Below are positions 7,175-13,807 of a stretch of 32,653 nt of DNA, one piece after another (position 1 is the stretch's first letter; each line of letters opens with the position of its first letter). This DNA is from an uncultured Oscillospiraceae bacterium (lineage in GTDB: Bacteria; Bacillota_A; Clostridia; Oscillospirales; Oscillospiraceae), in NCBI GenBank assembly GCA_910579155.1, contig CAJTTS010000012.1, positions 1 to 32,653 of the forward strand, written 5' to 3'. A program made the translations under genes and the position numbers. Below the pieces are notes generated by a model. That model had not been told where the DNA came from, ran no database searches, and worked only from the letters and a program-made list of their open reading frames with translations.

Positions 7175-7212
7175 AAAAAGGGCCCCCACCGCACCTGGTG
7201 GGGGCCCTTTTT
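7175..7212 (+). terminator. Strong bidirectional terminator
   Basis: AAAAAGGGCCCCCACC (7175-7190) pairs perfectly with GGTGGGGGCCCTTTTT (7197-7212), with U runs on both strands. It ends the permease gene and the convergent DUF4015 gene. Confidence 0.92.
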
Positions 7213-7234
7213 CGCCTTTGATTGCAATGCTCAC

Positions 7235-8332
7235 TTATTGATACCGGCTGCCCGCTGTTCTACCAGGGTAGACAAGGCGGGCTTCGGTGTCGTCAAATCC
7301 GGCGGAGGCGAGGATGGCGGCGTAATCGGTGCCCATGGTGGGGGCGGGCAGCCACACCCGGGCGGCGCATTGCGCCAAGCCGCCGGCGGTGACCCCGCTG
7401 AGGGTGTTGGTCCCCCGCAGGGCATCCTCCGTGGTCTGGACTGCCAGGGCCGTATCCTTGGCCGCCAGCTCCTCCGACAGGCGCTGCCAGAAGGCCGTCA
7501 CAGGGGCGCTCAGGTCTTCGGGCCGGTTGTCGCTGACGGCCAGCACGTTGACCTCGCCGGCATCGGGATATCCCGCGCTGTCCAGCAAAATCTCGTCAAA
7601 GCCCATATCCGCCAGCTCCAGGCACAGGGCGGACAGGTAGTCCGTCGCCTCTTGGCTGGCCGGGCTGGTCCAGCCCAACCCCTGGACGTCATACCAGACG
7701 TTGCCGCCCCGGGTCATGATGGAGCCCATCCAATTCCGGGCCAACACAGGGTCCCGGAAGCATTGCACCCGGGCCACCAGGTAGAGCTCGCCGGAGTCGG
7801 CCAGAGCGCGTACCGCTTGGGCAGTCAGGTTATCGGAAGCGTTGGTGCCCAGCGTGGCGGCCAGGGGGACCTGGGACTGCCAGGCGAGGTCGCCGTAACT
7901 ATTTTTCATTTCCACCACCAGGGCGTCTCCACCGGAGGAGAGCACCACTTGGGCGGCGGAGCCGCCGCGCAGTTGAGCTGTGGTCACCGTCACCGCGTGG
8001 ATGGACGCGTACTGGGGAGGCGGCGGGGTGGGTTCCAGGGTGGGTTCCACCTCCAGGGTGGGCTCTACGGTGATGCCGACGGGATCGGTGTCTACCTCCA
8101 GGGGGTCGGACGCAATCGGGGGCGGAGTGCTGTCCTCCGTGGCCCAGGGCCAGTGGACGATCACCCCGTTAGGGGTGTATTCCAGGTACTGGCTCATAAA
8201 GGTCATAACAGCCACGCCCGCCACCAGCAGCACCGCCAGCAGCGCGATGATAAACAGCAGCACCGTCCGGGTGCGGCCTCCGCCCCGGCCCCGGTACTCG
8301 CTGTATCCATATGAATTTCTGCGTCCGCTCAT
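7235..8332 (-). CDS. Membrane-anchored DUF4015 putative glycoside hydrolase
   Basis: This 365-aa protein has a short cytoplasmic tail rich in Arg, Gly and Tyr, one membrane helix (about 23-44) and an acidic, Pro/Thr-rich linker with PTLE repeats (about 65-108). An extracytoplasmic TIM-barrel-like domain follows. VARVQCFRDPVLA (about 186-198), WYDVQGLGWTSP and FDEILLDSAGYP (about 245-256) match the DUF4015 family of putative glycosyl hydrolases. In that family the corresponding acidic strand is typically FDEIQFDYVRFP. The substrate is unknown; a cell-wall polysaccharide is possible. The ATG at 8332 is chosen because the extra 36 residues upstream look non-coding. The Shine-Dalgarno (GGGGGTG) is only moderate. 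It stands alone, with terminators on both sides. Confidence 0.85.
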   Translation of the reverse strand: MSGRRNSYGYSEYRGRGGGRTRTVLLFIIALLAVLLVAGVAVMTFMSQYLEYTPNGVIVHWPWATEDSTPPPIASDPLEVDTDPVGITVEPTLEVEPTLEPTPPPPQYASIHAVTVTTAQLRGGSAAQVVLSSGGDALVVEMKNSYGDLAWQSQVPLAATLGTNASDNLTAQAVRALADSGELYLVARVQCFRDPVLARNWMGSIMTRGGNVWYDVQGLGWTSPASQEATDYLSALCLELADMGFDEILLDSAGYPDAGEVNVLAVSDNRPEDLSAPVTAFWQRLSEELAAKDTALAVQTTEDALRGTNTLSGVTAGGLAQCAARVWLPAPTMGTDYAAILASAGFDDTEARLVYPGRTAGSRYQ

Positions 8333-8499
8333 GATGACACCCCCAGGGGGCCATGCGCCGGTGCGCAAGCCCTGCCGTGTGATGCAGCCCGCCGGGGAGA
8401 CGCGCCCCCGCGGCGAAAAATAGCCGAAGTATGATACCACAGGCGCGAAATGCCGTTGTGATATATGCGTGAAATCAAAAATAACAGCCGCTTGTGGCT

Positions 8500-8529
8500 A
8501 TTATACCACAACACCCGGCGCCATTCCAA
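8500..8529 (-). promoter_or_regulatory. Putative promoter of the DUF4015 gene
   Basis: On the minus strand TTGGAA (8529-8524), 18 bases, then TATAAT (8505-8500). It implies a leader of about 160 nt before the start at 8332, in which I see only a weak hairpin and no known RNA motif. Confidence 0.65.
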
Positions 8530-8572
8530 CTGCAAAATGCAGATTTTTGTGAAAAGTTTGTTAAATTCCCCT

Positions 8573-8606
8573 GGAAAAAAAGGACCGCCCAACACTGTCG
8601 GGCGGT
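8573..8606 (-). terminator. Terminator after bofA
   Basis: On the minus strand ACCGCCC (8606-8600) pairs with GGGCGGT (8590-8584) and is followed by CC and a U run. It ends the yaaL-bofA unit. Confidence 0.88.
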
Positions 8607-8608
8607 TC

Positions 8609-8860
8609 TCATCTCCCGGCCCAGTTGGCCAGCAGCAGCAGGGCAAAGCCGGGCGGCCCCAGCACCCCCAGCACCAGGCCGTTGAGCAGATTCACCCCCA
8701 GAGTGACCCCCATCAGCCCGCCCAATCCCCGGAACAGCCAGAGAAACACCAGCCCCAGCCCGGACCGGACGACGAGGCGGCACAAGGCGGCCAGAGGGCG
8801 GCGGCACAGGCCTACGGCCAGGAGCAGGCCCCCGGCCGCCGCCAGGAGCCAGCCGTTCAC
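8609..8860 (-). CDS. bofA: BofA-like inhibitor of pro-sigma-K processing
   Basis: BofA is a small integral membrane protein that, during sporulation in Bacillus, holds the protease SpoIVFB inactive in the forespore outer membrane until sigma-K is needed. The 83-aa translation has two or three hydrophobic helices and the conserved C-terminal signature GVNLLNGLVLGVLGPPGFALLL, with the NLLNG and GxLGxPGF motifs. The start is GTG at 8860, overlapping the stop of the upstream gene by four bases (GTGA), with AGGAGGA a few bases before it. Translational coupling with the DUF2508 gene matches the yaaL-bofA order in Bacillus, although recR is not next to it here. Confidence 0.87.
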   Translation of the reverse strand: MNGWLLAAAGGLLLAVGLCRRPLAALCRLVVRSGLGLVFLWLFRGLGGLMGVTLGVNLLNGLVLGVLGPPGFALLLLANWAGR

Positions 8861-9108
8861 ACCGCTTCCTCCTGGGCCGCAGCCTCCAAGAGCTTCACCT
8901 GCCGCACAAAGTAGGAGTACCGGCTCTGAAGCGCGTTGATCTCGTAGACGCAGGCGTCCACCAGATCGGGATCGCTGTAGATGTTGAACTGGGCGTAGGC
9001 GTAGTTGAGCTGGTCCTTGGTCTGCTTCATGCCCTCCATGAGCTGGCGGCGCTCCTCCTCCCGCCGCTCCGCCGCTTTCTTGCGGCCAAACCGGACTGCT
9101 TCTGCCAT
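8857..9108 (-). CDS. DUF2508 (YaaL-like) small protein
   Basis: This 83-aa, mostly helical and charged protein has the core MKQTKDQLNYAYAQFNIYSD followed by PDLVDACVYEINALQSRYSY, the DUF2508/YaaL pattern. Its biochemical role is not known. The family sits next to bofA in many spore formers, and here it overlaps bofA by four bases. The ATG at 9108 is preferred to the upstream in-frame GTG at 9117 because the Shine-Dalgarno AAAGGAAGG is about eight bases from 9108 and runs into the GTG. A sporulation-type promoter may lie upstream (separate entry). Confidence 0.85.
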   Translation of the reverse strand: MAEAVRFGRKKAAERREEERRQLMEGMKQTKDQLNYAYAQFNIYSDPDLVDACVYEINALQSRYSYFVRQVKLLEAAAQEEAV

Positions 9109-9154
9109 GGGCTTCACCTTCCTTTCCGCTCAGGGCCGCGGGGCCCTTTTCCAA

Positions 9155-9183
9155 ACTCTATGCCAAGTTTGGGCAAATATTCC
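9155..9183 (-). promoter_or_regulatory. Possible sigma-E-like sporulation promoter for yaaL-bofA
   Basis: On the minus strand GGAATATT (9183-9176), 13 bases, then CATAGAGT (9162-9155). This resembles the mother-cell sigma-E pattern (ATATT at -35, CATA-rich -10). No convincing vegetative promoter is visible in the short gap between rpsU and this operon. Confidence 0.4.
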
Positions 9184-9225
9184 AGTTCTTATACCTGACG
9201 GCGGCGCACATTCTCCGCCAGGCGC

Positions 9226-9256
9226 AAAAAACAGCGTCCCCCAACGGGGGACGCTG
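9226..9256 (-). terminator. Terminator after rpsU
   Basis: On the minus strand CAGCGTCCCCC (9256-9246) pairs with GGGGGACGCTG (9242-9232) across a three-base loop, followed by a U run (9231-9226). Confidence 0.92.
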
Positions 9257-9268
9257 CCTTTTCGCTGA

Positions 9269-9454
9269 TTAGTAGAACTTCTTATTGCGGTTCTTCCGGG
9301 CCGCCTCGCTCTTCTTGCGGCGCTTGACGCTGGGGCTGTCGTAGAACTCGCGCTTGCGCACCTCGGCCAGTACGCCGGACTTGGCGCAGCTCCGCTTAAA
9401 ACGCTTCAGCGCATTCTCCAGAGACTCGCCCTCGCGGACATGAACTTCGGACAT
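9269..9454 (-). CDS. rpsU: 30S ribosomal protein S21
   Basis: S21 binds the 30S platform near the anti-Shine-Dalgarno helix. The 61-aa sequence has the standard N-terminus ([20 protein letters not shown]), the segment [20 protein letters not shown] and a basic tail. The Shine-Dalgarno GGAGGGAGGG precedes the ATG. It has a consensus promoter and its own terminator, so it is expressed as a single gene. Confidence 0.97.
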   Translation of the reverse strand: MSEVHVREGESLENALKRFKRSCAKSGVLAEVRKREFYDSPSVKRRKKSEAARKNRNKKFY

Positions 9455-9532
9455 CTATTTTCCCTCCCTCCGAAACATCCGGCTATTTCCAGGATGCTTT
9501 AGGGGCCATTTGGCTATGGCTTTAACAGCACT

Positions 9533-9561
9533 ATTATATGTGAAAATATGGCCGTTGTCAA
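9533..9561 (-). promoter_or_regulatory. Consensus sigma-A promoter of rpsU
   Basis: On the minus strand TTGACA (9561-9556), 17 bases, TATAAT (9538-9533): a perfect match, expected for a ribosomal protein gene. The predicted leader is about 70 nt. Confidence 0.88.
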
Positions 9562-9684
9562 CCGCAAAATATGGGGGATTTCGCGGCGGAAGGCGGCAGA
9601 TACTGTTGGACTCCCGCCGGGGACGGCAGAGGGAACGGGCCGCCCCGGCCGCCCCGGGGCGGTTTTCGCGTGGACGATGCCCCG

Positions 9685-11172
9685 TTATGCCCGGTTTTTC
9701 TCCACGGCCCCGCCGGGCTTCTTCTCGCTGGCGGACAGTTCGCCGGAGCTGCCGCCCGCAGCGTTGATGGCGGCGTTGATGGTGCGGCCGCCCGCCTGCT
9801 TGGCGTGTTTGCCCACCTCGACCTTGTTCTTGGGACTGCGCATGATGACCGCCGGACCCTGGACGCAGCCGCCCTGGCAGGCCATGCCCTCGATGAAGTT
9901 CTCGGGGAGCACGCCCTTGTTCATCTTCATCAGCGCAATCTTGCACTCCTCAATACCGGAGCAGGGCAAAGTCCTGGCCTCCACGCTGCTGCCCATCTCC
10001 TTGAGCGCCTGGCCCACGGCGGCGGCCACACCGCCGCTGGCGGCAAAGCCGCGGCCAAAGCCGCTGGCATTGTCCAACTGGGCCTCGGGCATCTGGGTTA
10101 CGTCAATACCCTTGGCGGCGAGCATGGAATAGAGCTCCTCGAAGGTAATCACCAGGTCCACGGAGGAACGGGTGCGGCCCAAATGGAACTCGCGCTTCTT
10201 GGCCACGCACGGGCCGATGAACACCACCCGGGCCAGGGGGTCCTCATCCTTGATCTTGCGCCCGATCATAACCATGGGGGAGGGGGTGGTGGATACCCTG
10301 GGCACCATGTCGGGCATGTGCCGCTCCACGTAGGCCACGAAGGCCGGGCAGCAGGAGGAGGTCATGGGCTCGCCGCCCCTCTCGTCGAACTCGGCGGCCT
10401 CCGCCTTGGCGGTGAGGTCGGCGCCCAACGCCACCTCCTGCACGTCGTAGAAGCCCATCTCCTTCAGCGCGGACACCATCTGACCGGGGGTACAGTTGAA
10501 CTGGCCCACAAAGGCGGGGGCCAGGATGGCGTATATGTGCATGCCCCACTTGTCCGCGCCCAGCAGCATCTGGATCACGTCCACGATGTAAGATTTATCC
10601 ATGATGGCACCGAAGGGGCACTGGACCACGCACTCGCCGCAGGAGATGCACTTGTTGGCATCAATGCTGGCCTTGTGGTCGGGGCCCATGGAGATGGCCT
10701 TGACAGGGCAACCCCGCTCGCAGGGCCGCATGTTCTTGGTGATGGCGCCGTAGGGGCAGGCGGACACGCACTTGCCGCACAGCACACACTTGGAGTGATC
10801 GATAACGGGTCGGTGGTTCTCGATGCTGATGGCCCCCTTGGGGCAGGCCTCCATACAGCGGTGGGCGATACAGCCCCGGCAGGACGGGCCAACGCTGATC
10901 TCGGTGACGGGGCACTCGTCGCAGGCGATGGGCATGACTTCGACCAGGTTGGGGTTGGCCCGATCGCCGCCCATGGCCATCTTCACCCGGCTGTTGACCA
11001 CGGCCCGCTCCTTGTAGATACAGCAACGCATCTGGGCCTCGGGGCCAGGGACGATCTCCTCAGGGATATCCAGCAGCTCCTTGGTGTCCAGCTTCTCGGC
11101 CCAGGCAAGGCGGGCCACAGCGGTCAACACCTTGTCCTTCAGTTCCTGGACGGAAGTTTCATAATGACGCAT
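9685..11172 (-). CDS. Monomeric [FeFe] hydrogenase, group B type
   Basis: This enzyme should interconvert protons and H2 using an H-cluster, in the cytoplasm, with ferredoxin as probable partner. Three H-cluster motifs are visible: TSSCCPAF (271-278), PCVAKKRE (321-328) and MACQGGC (430-436). They supply the four cysteines and match the group B variants rather than the group A TSCCPxW/MPC forms. Upstream are ferredoxin-like cysteine clusters: CRGCIAHRCMEACP (98-111), CVLCGKCVSACP (129-140) and CISCGECVVQCP (175-186). The 495-aa length fits the group. The C-terminal 40 residues are Ala/Gly/Lys-rich and probably disordered. The Shine-Dalgarno GGAGGAGG is strong. No maturase or NADH-linked subunit is nearby, so it stands alone. 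Confidence 0.9.
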   Translation of the reverse strand: MRHYETSVQELKDKVLTAVARLAWAEKLDTKELLDIPEEIVPGPEAQMRCCIYKERAVVNSRVKMAMGGDRANPNLVEVMPIACDECPVTEISVGPSCRGCIAHRCMEACPKGAISIENHRPVIDHSKCVLCGKCVSACPYGAITKNMRPCERGCPVKAISMGPDHKASIDANKCISCGECVVQCPFGAIMDKSYIVDVIQMLLGADKWGMHIYAILAPAFVGQFNCTPGQMVSALKEMGFYDVQEVALGADLTAKAEAAEFDERGGEPMTSSCCPAFVAYVERHMPDMVPRVSTTPSPMVMIGRKIKDEDPLARVVFIGPCVAKKREFHLGRTRSSVDLVITFEELYSMLAAKGIDVTQMPEAQLDNASGFGRGFAASGGVAAAVGQALKEMGSSVEARTLPCSGIEECKIALMKMNKGVLPENFIEGMACQGGCVQGPAVIMRSPKNKVEVGKHAKQAGGRTINAAINAAGGSSGELSASEKKPGGAVEKNRA

Positions 11173-11240
11173 GACAGGTCCTCCTCCAAATAATAGAAAA
11201 GTGGTATGAATTGTTAAAATTTTGTCGATTGACTATATAG

Positions 11241-11269
11241 ATTATAACTTCTCCGGCCCGGTGCGTCAA
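11241..11269 (-). promoter_or_regulatory. Promoter of the hydrogenase gene
   Basis: On the minus strand TTGACG (11269-11264), 17 bases, TATAAT (11246-11241). The leader of about 60 nt is AT-rich. Confidence 0.82.
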
Positions 11270-11332
11270 GCCATAAAGGGGCATATCCCGGCATAAAATT
11301 TATGGAGAGGCTGCCAGGGGGACGTTTTCTTC

Positions 11333-11362
11333 TTGACAACGCACCCTGAAATATGCTATGGT
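11333..11362 (+). promoter_or_regulatory. Putative promoter of the DUF624-like membrane-protein gene
   Basis: TTGACA (11333-11338), 18 bases, TATGGT (11357-11362). The -35 is perfect and the -10 moderate. It lies 57 bases before the start codon. Confidence 0.65.
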
Positions 11363-11418
11363 TTTCCTATAAGAATCATACTCGGTCAAAGGAGCGGAAA
11401 ACAAAGGAGGTCGGGCAT

Positions 11419-12189
11419 ATGGGGCTGTTTCCCAGATTTGACGAGCAGGTCCCCGAGCCCTCCGAAAACCTGCCCCGAAAGACCGGCCTTGCCCGCCTGT
11501 GGCAACTGGCGAGCCGGGATCTGTGGGGCAATTTCCTGGCGGGCTTGCTGGCGCTGCTGGGTTGTGTGCCCTTTGCCGGGGGGCTGGTGCTGGCAGTGAT
11601 CGCCAGCTCCATGCCGCTGGCCCCGCTGTGCGGGCTTGTGGGCGGGGCAATTGCCGGGCCGGAGCTGTGCGGCCTGGCGGACACCCTGCTGCGGGGCCTG
11701 CGGGACGACGTGGGGCGGGCCTGGTGGCCCACCTACCGCAGGGCTTGGAGGCGCAACGCCAAGACGGCCCTCCTGCCGGGAGCGCTGGGCGGGGCGCTGC
11801 TGAGCGCCCAGATCTTCACGCTGCTCCACGCCGGGGCGCTGGCCATCGACCTGGTCACCAGCGTGGCGCTGGTGCTGGGGATCGTCATCCTGCTGGGCCT
11901 GTCGCTGTACCTGTGGCCTCAGATGGCGCTGATGGAGCTGTCCTTCGTCCAACTGCTGAAAAATTCGGTGCTGCTGTTTATCGGGCAGCTTCCCCGGAGC
12001 GCGGCGGCCCTGGCCTTCTGGACGGCGTACATCCTGGCCTCCCTGCGGTTCTTTTCCGCCGCCCTCAGCCTGCTGCCCGTGACCAACCTGTGGTTGCCCG
12101 CGTTGCCCGCGCTGTTCCTGGTTTATCCCGGCCTGGAGGAGGCCTTTCAGATCGAAGAGAAGTTCCGGGATGGGAACCAATCCCGGTGA
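11419..12189 (+). CDS. Polytopic membrane protein, DUF624/YesL-like
   Basis: This 256-aa protein has about six hydrophobic helices: residues near 40-60, 65-85, 115-135, 140-165, 185-205 and 210-230. The segment WQLASRDLWGNFLAGLLALL followed by a CVPFAGG turn, then a basic loop (AWWPTYRRAWRRNAKTALLPG), resembles DUF624/YesL proteins. Those often accompany sugar ABC transporters but have no assigned reaction. The resemblance is by eye and moderate. The ATG at 11419 with AAAGGAGG nine bases upstream is preferred to the earlier in-frame ATG at 11353, which lies inside the promoter. The gene after it encodes a sugar-type ABC ATPase, which fits but does not prove a link. Confidence 0.78.
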   Translation: MGLFPRFDEQVPEPSENLPRKTGLARLWQLASRDLWGNFLAGLLALLGCVPFAGGLVLAVIASSMPLAPLCGLVGGAIAGPELCGLADTLLRGLRDDVGRAWWPTYRRAWRRNAKTALLPGALGGALLSAQIFTLLHAGALAIDLVTSVALVLGIVILLGLSLYLWPQMALMELSFVQLLKNSVLLFIGQLPRSAAALAFWTAYILASLRFFSAALSLLPVTNLWLPALPALFLVYPGLEEAFQIEEKFRDGNQSR

Positions 12190-12462
12190 AATCAATAGCA
12201 TCATGACCGTCGGACCCGCGTCACCCGTTTTGATGGCATTGGCGGTGGAGTACCGCCTTACCATACCAGCGCCTCCGGGCGCGCAATTTGACGGGCCGTA
12301 AGCTACTCCATTACAATAGCTTGCGGTACTGAAAAAAGGAGGAAAAACTACCGCTTCGGCTTGCGGTGCGGCAGTGTGGAGACCTGTCGCAATGCTCCCG
12401 GGATCAAGCACCCGGGCAGCGAGGTGGAGATGGCGGAGGCCGCTCCATCAAAGTCGGGTACT
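12190..12462 (+). other. Hairpin-rich leader/promoter region of the sugar ABC ATPase gene
   Basis: It begins with GC hairpins at 12241-12257 (GGCGGT/ACCGCC) and 12269-12282 (GCGCC/GGCGC), which may end the upstream transcript. A promoter with an inverted repeat follows, then a free-standing Shine-Dalgarno AAAGGAGG (12336-12343). About 113 bases of further hairpin-prone sequence come before the likely ATG at 12463. No known riboswitch class was recognised. Confidence 0.6.
12288..12317 (+). promoter_or_regulatory. Promoter of the sugar ABC ATPase gene
   Basis: TTGACG (12288-12293), 18 bases, TACAAT (12312-12317). A ten-pair inverted repeat, CCGTAAGCTA (12296-12305) and TAGCTTGCGG (12317-12326, one wobble), brackets the -10 and would suit a repressor operator. 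Confidence 0.7.
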
Positions 12463-13653
12463 ATGGCCGGTTTGTCCCTGAAGAACATCATGAAGATCTA
12501 TCCCCACAGCGGCGACCAGAAGAAGTCCAAGAAGAAGAAAGGCGAGCCCGAGAAGAAGACCAACCTGCAGGTCACCGAGGAGGGCGTCATCGCCGTTCAG
12601 AAGTTCAACCTGGACATCGCAGACAAGGAGTTCATCGTGCTGGTCGGCCCCTCCGGCTGCGGCAAGTCCACCACCCTGCGCATGGTGGCCGGCCTGGAGG
12701 AGATCTCCGGCGGCGAGCTGTACATCGACGGCAAGTTGATGAACGACGTCGCCCCGAAGGACCGCGACATCGCCATGGTGTTCCAGAGCTACGCTCTGTA
12801 CCCCCACATGACCGTGTATGAGAACATGGCTTTCCCCCTGAAGCTGCGCAAGGTCCCCAAGGATGAGATCGACAAGCGGGTGCGCGAGGCGGCCGAGATC
12901 CTGGACATCACCCAGTACCTGGAGCGCAAGCCCAAGGCCCTGTCCGGCGGCCAGCGCCAGCGTGTGGCCATCGGCCGCGCCATCGTGCGTGAGCCCAAGG
13001 TGCTGCTGATGGACGAGCCGCTGTCCAACCTGGACGCCAAGCTCCGTAACCAGATGCGTGCCGAGATCATCAAGCTGCGCCAGAAGATCAACACCACCTT
13101 CATGTACGTCACCCATGACCAGACCGAGGCTATGACCCTGGGCGACCGCATCGTCATCATGAAGGACGGCTACATCCAGCAGATCGGCACCCCGCAGGAA
13201 GTGTTCGATCACCCCGCCAACCTGTTCGTCGCCGGGTTCATCGGCATGCCCCAGATGAACTTCTTCGACGCCAAGCTGGTCAACGAGGGCGGCAAGTACG
13301 CCGTGTCCGTGGGCGGTTGCAAGGTGGTACTGTCCGACGAGAAGCAGAAGAACCTGTCCGCCAAGAAGGTAGCCGCGCAGGACATCACCCTGGGCGTGCG
13401 TCCCAGCCACATGGTCCTGTCCAAGGACCCGGCCAACACCCTGTCCGCCGTGATTGAGGTGTCTGAGCTGATGGGCAGCGAGGTCCACTTCCACGCCAAC
13501 GCCAACGGCAAGGATGTTGTCGTGATCGTCCCCACCATGGACGCCGATGGTGAGCGCATCGACTCCTTCCACTCTGGCGACAAGCTGAATCTGACCTTCA
13601 GCGGCAACGTGTGCCACATCTTCGGCAGCGACGGCAAGAACCTGGAGTTCTAA
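12463..13653 (+). CDS. msmX: Multi-sugar ABC importer ATPase (MsmX/UgpC/MalK family)
   Basis: This cytoplasmic ATPase powers carbohydrate ABC importers. Walker [10 protein letters not shown] is at residues 62-70, signature LSGGQRQR at 160-167, Walker B LLMDEP near 181-186, and a C-terminal TOBE-type regulatory domain from about 270. The chosen start [14 protein letters not shown] matches the family N-terminus and gives 396 aa; in-frame starts at 12361 (TTG) and 12430 (ATG) are possible. Residues 15-42 form a lysine-rich insert (including [13 protein letters not shown]) where most homologues go directly from KVYP to the next strand. No permease or binding-protein genes are adjacent, as for MsmX/MsmK ATPases that serve several transporters. 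A good Shine-Dalgarno lies 120 bases upstream instead of near the start. Confidence 0.92.
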   Translation: MAGLSLKNIMKIYPHSGDQKKSKKKKGEPEKKTNLQVTEEGVIAVQKFNLDIADKEFIVLVGPSGCGKSTTLRMVAGLEEISGGELYIDGKLMNDVAPKDRDIAMVFQSYALYPHMTVYENMAFPLKLRKVPKDEIDKRVREAAEILDITQYLERKPKALSGGQRQRVAIGRAIVREPKVLLMDEPLSNLDAKLRNQMRAEIIKLRQKINTTFMYVTHDQTEAMTLGDRIVIMKDGYIQQIGTPQEVFDHPANLFVAGFIGMPQMNFFDAKLVNEGGKYAVSVGGCKVVLSDEKQKNLSAKKVAAQDITLGVRPSHMVLSKDPANTLSAVIEVSELMGSEVHFHANANGKDVVVIVPTMDADGERIDSFHSGDKLNLTFSGNVCHIFGSDGKNLEF

Positions 13654-13681
13654 GCTCTAAGCGCAAGCAACAACACAAACT

Positions 13682-13719
13682 GCCCGCGGGCCTGTATGGA
13701 GGCCCGCGGGCTCTTTTTT
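13682..13719 (+). terminator. Terminator after the sugar ABC ATPase gene
   Basis: GCCCGCGGGCC (13682-13692) pairs with GGCCCGCGGGC (13701-13711) across an eight-base loop, followed by a U run (13714-13719). Confidence 0.93.
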
Positions 13720-13807
13720 GAACGAAACCGGTTTTATATGTGTGATATTTCCAAACCTGACAAGAAATATACGGCCATATGCGATGATCGAAGCGGAATT
13801 CTTCTTG

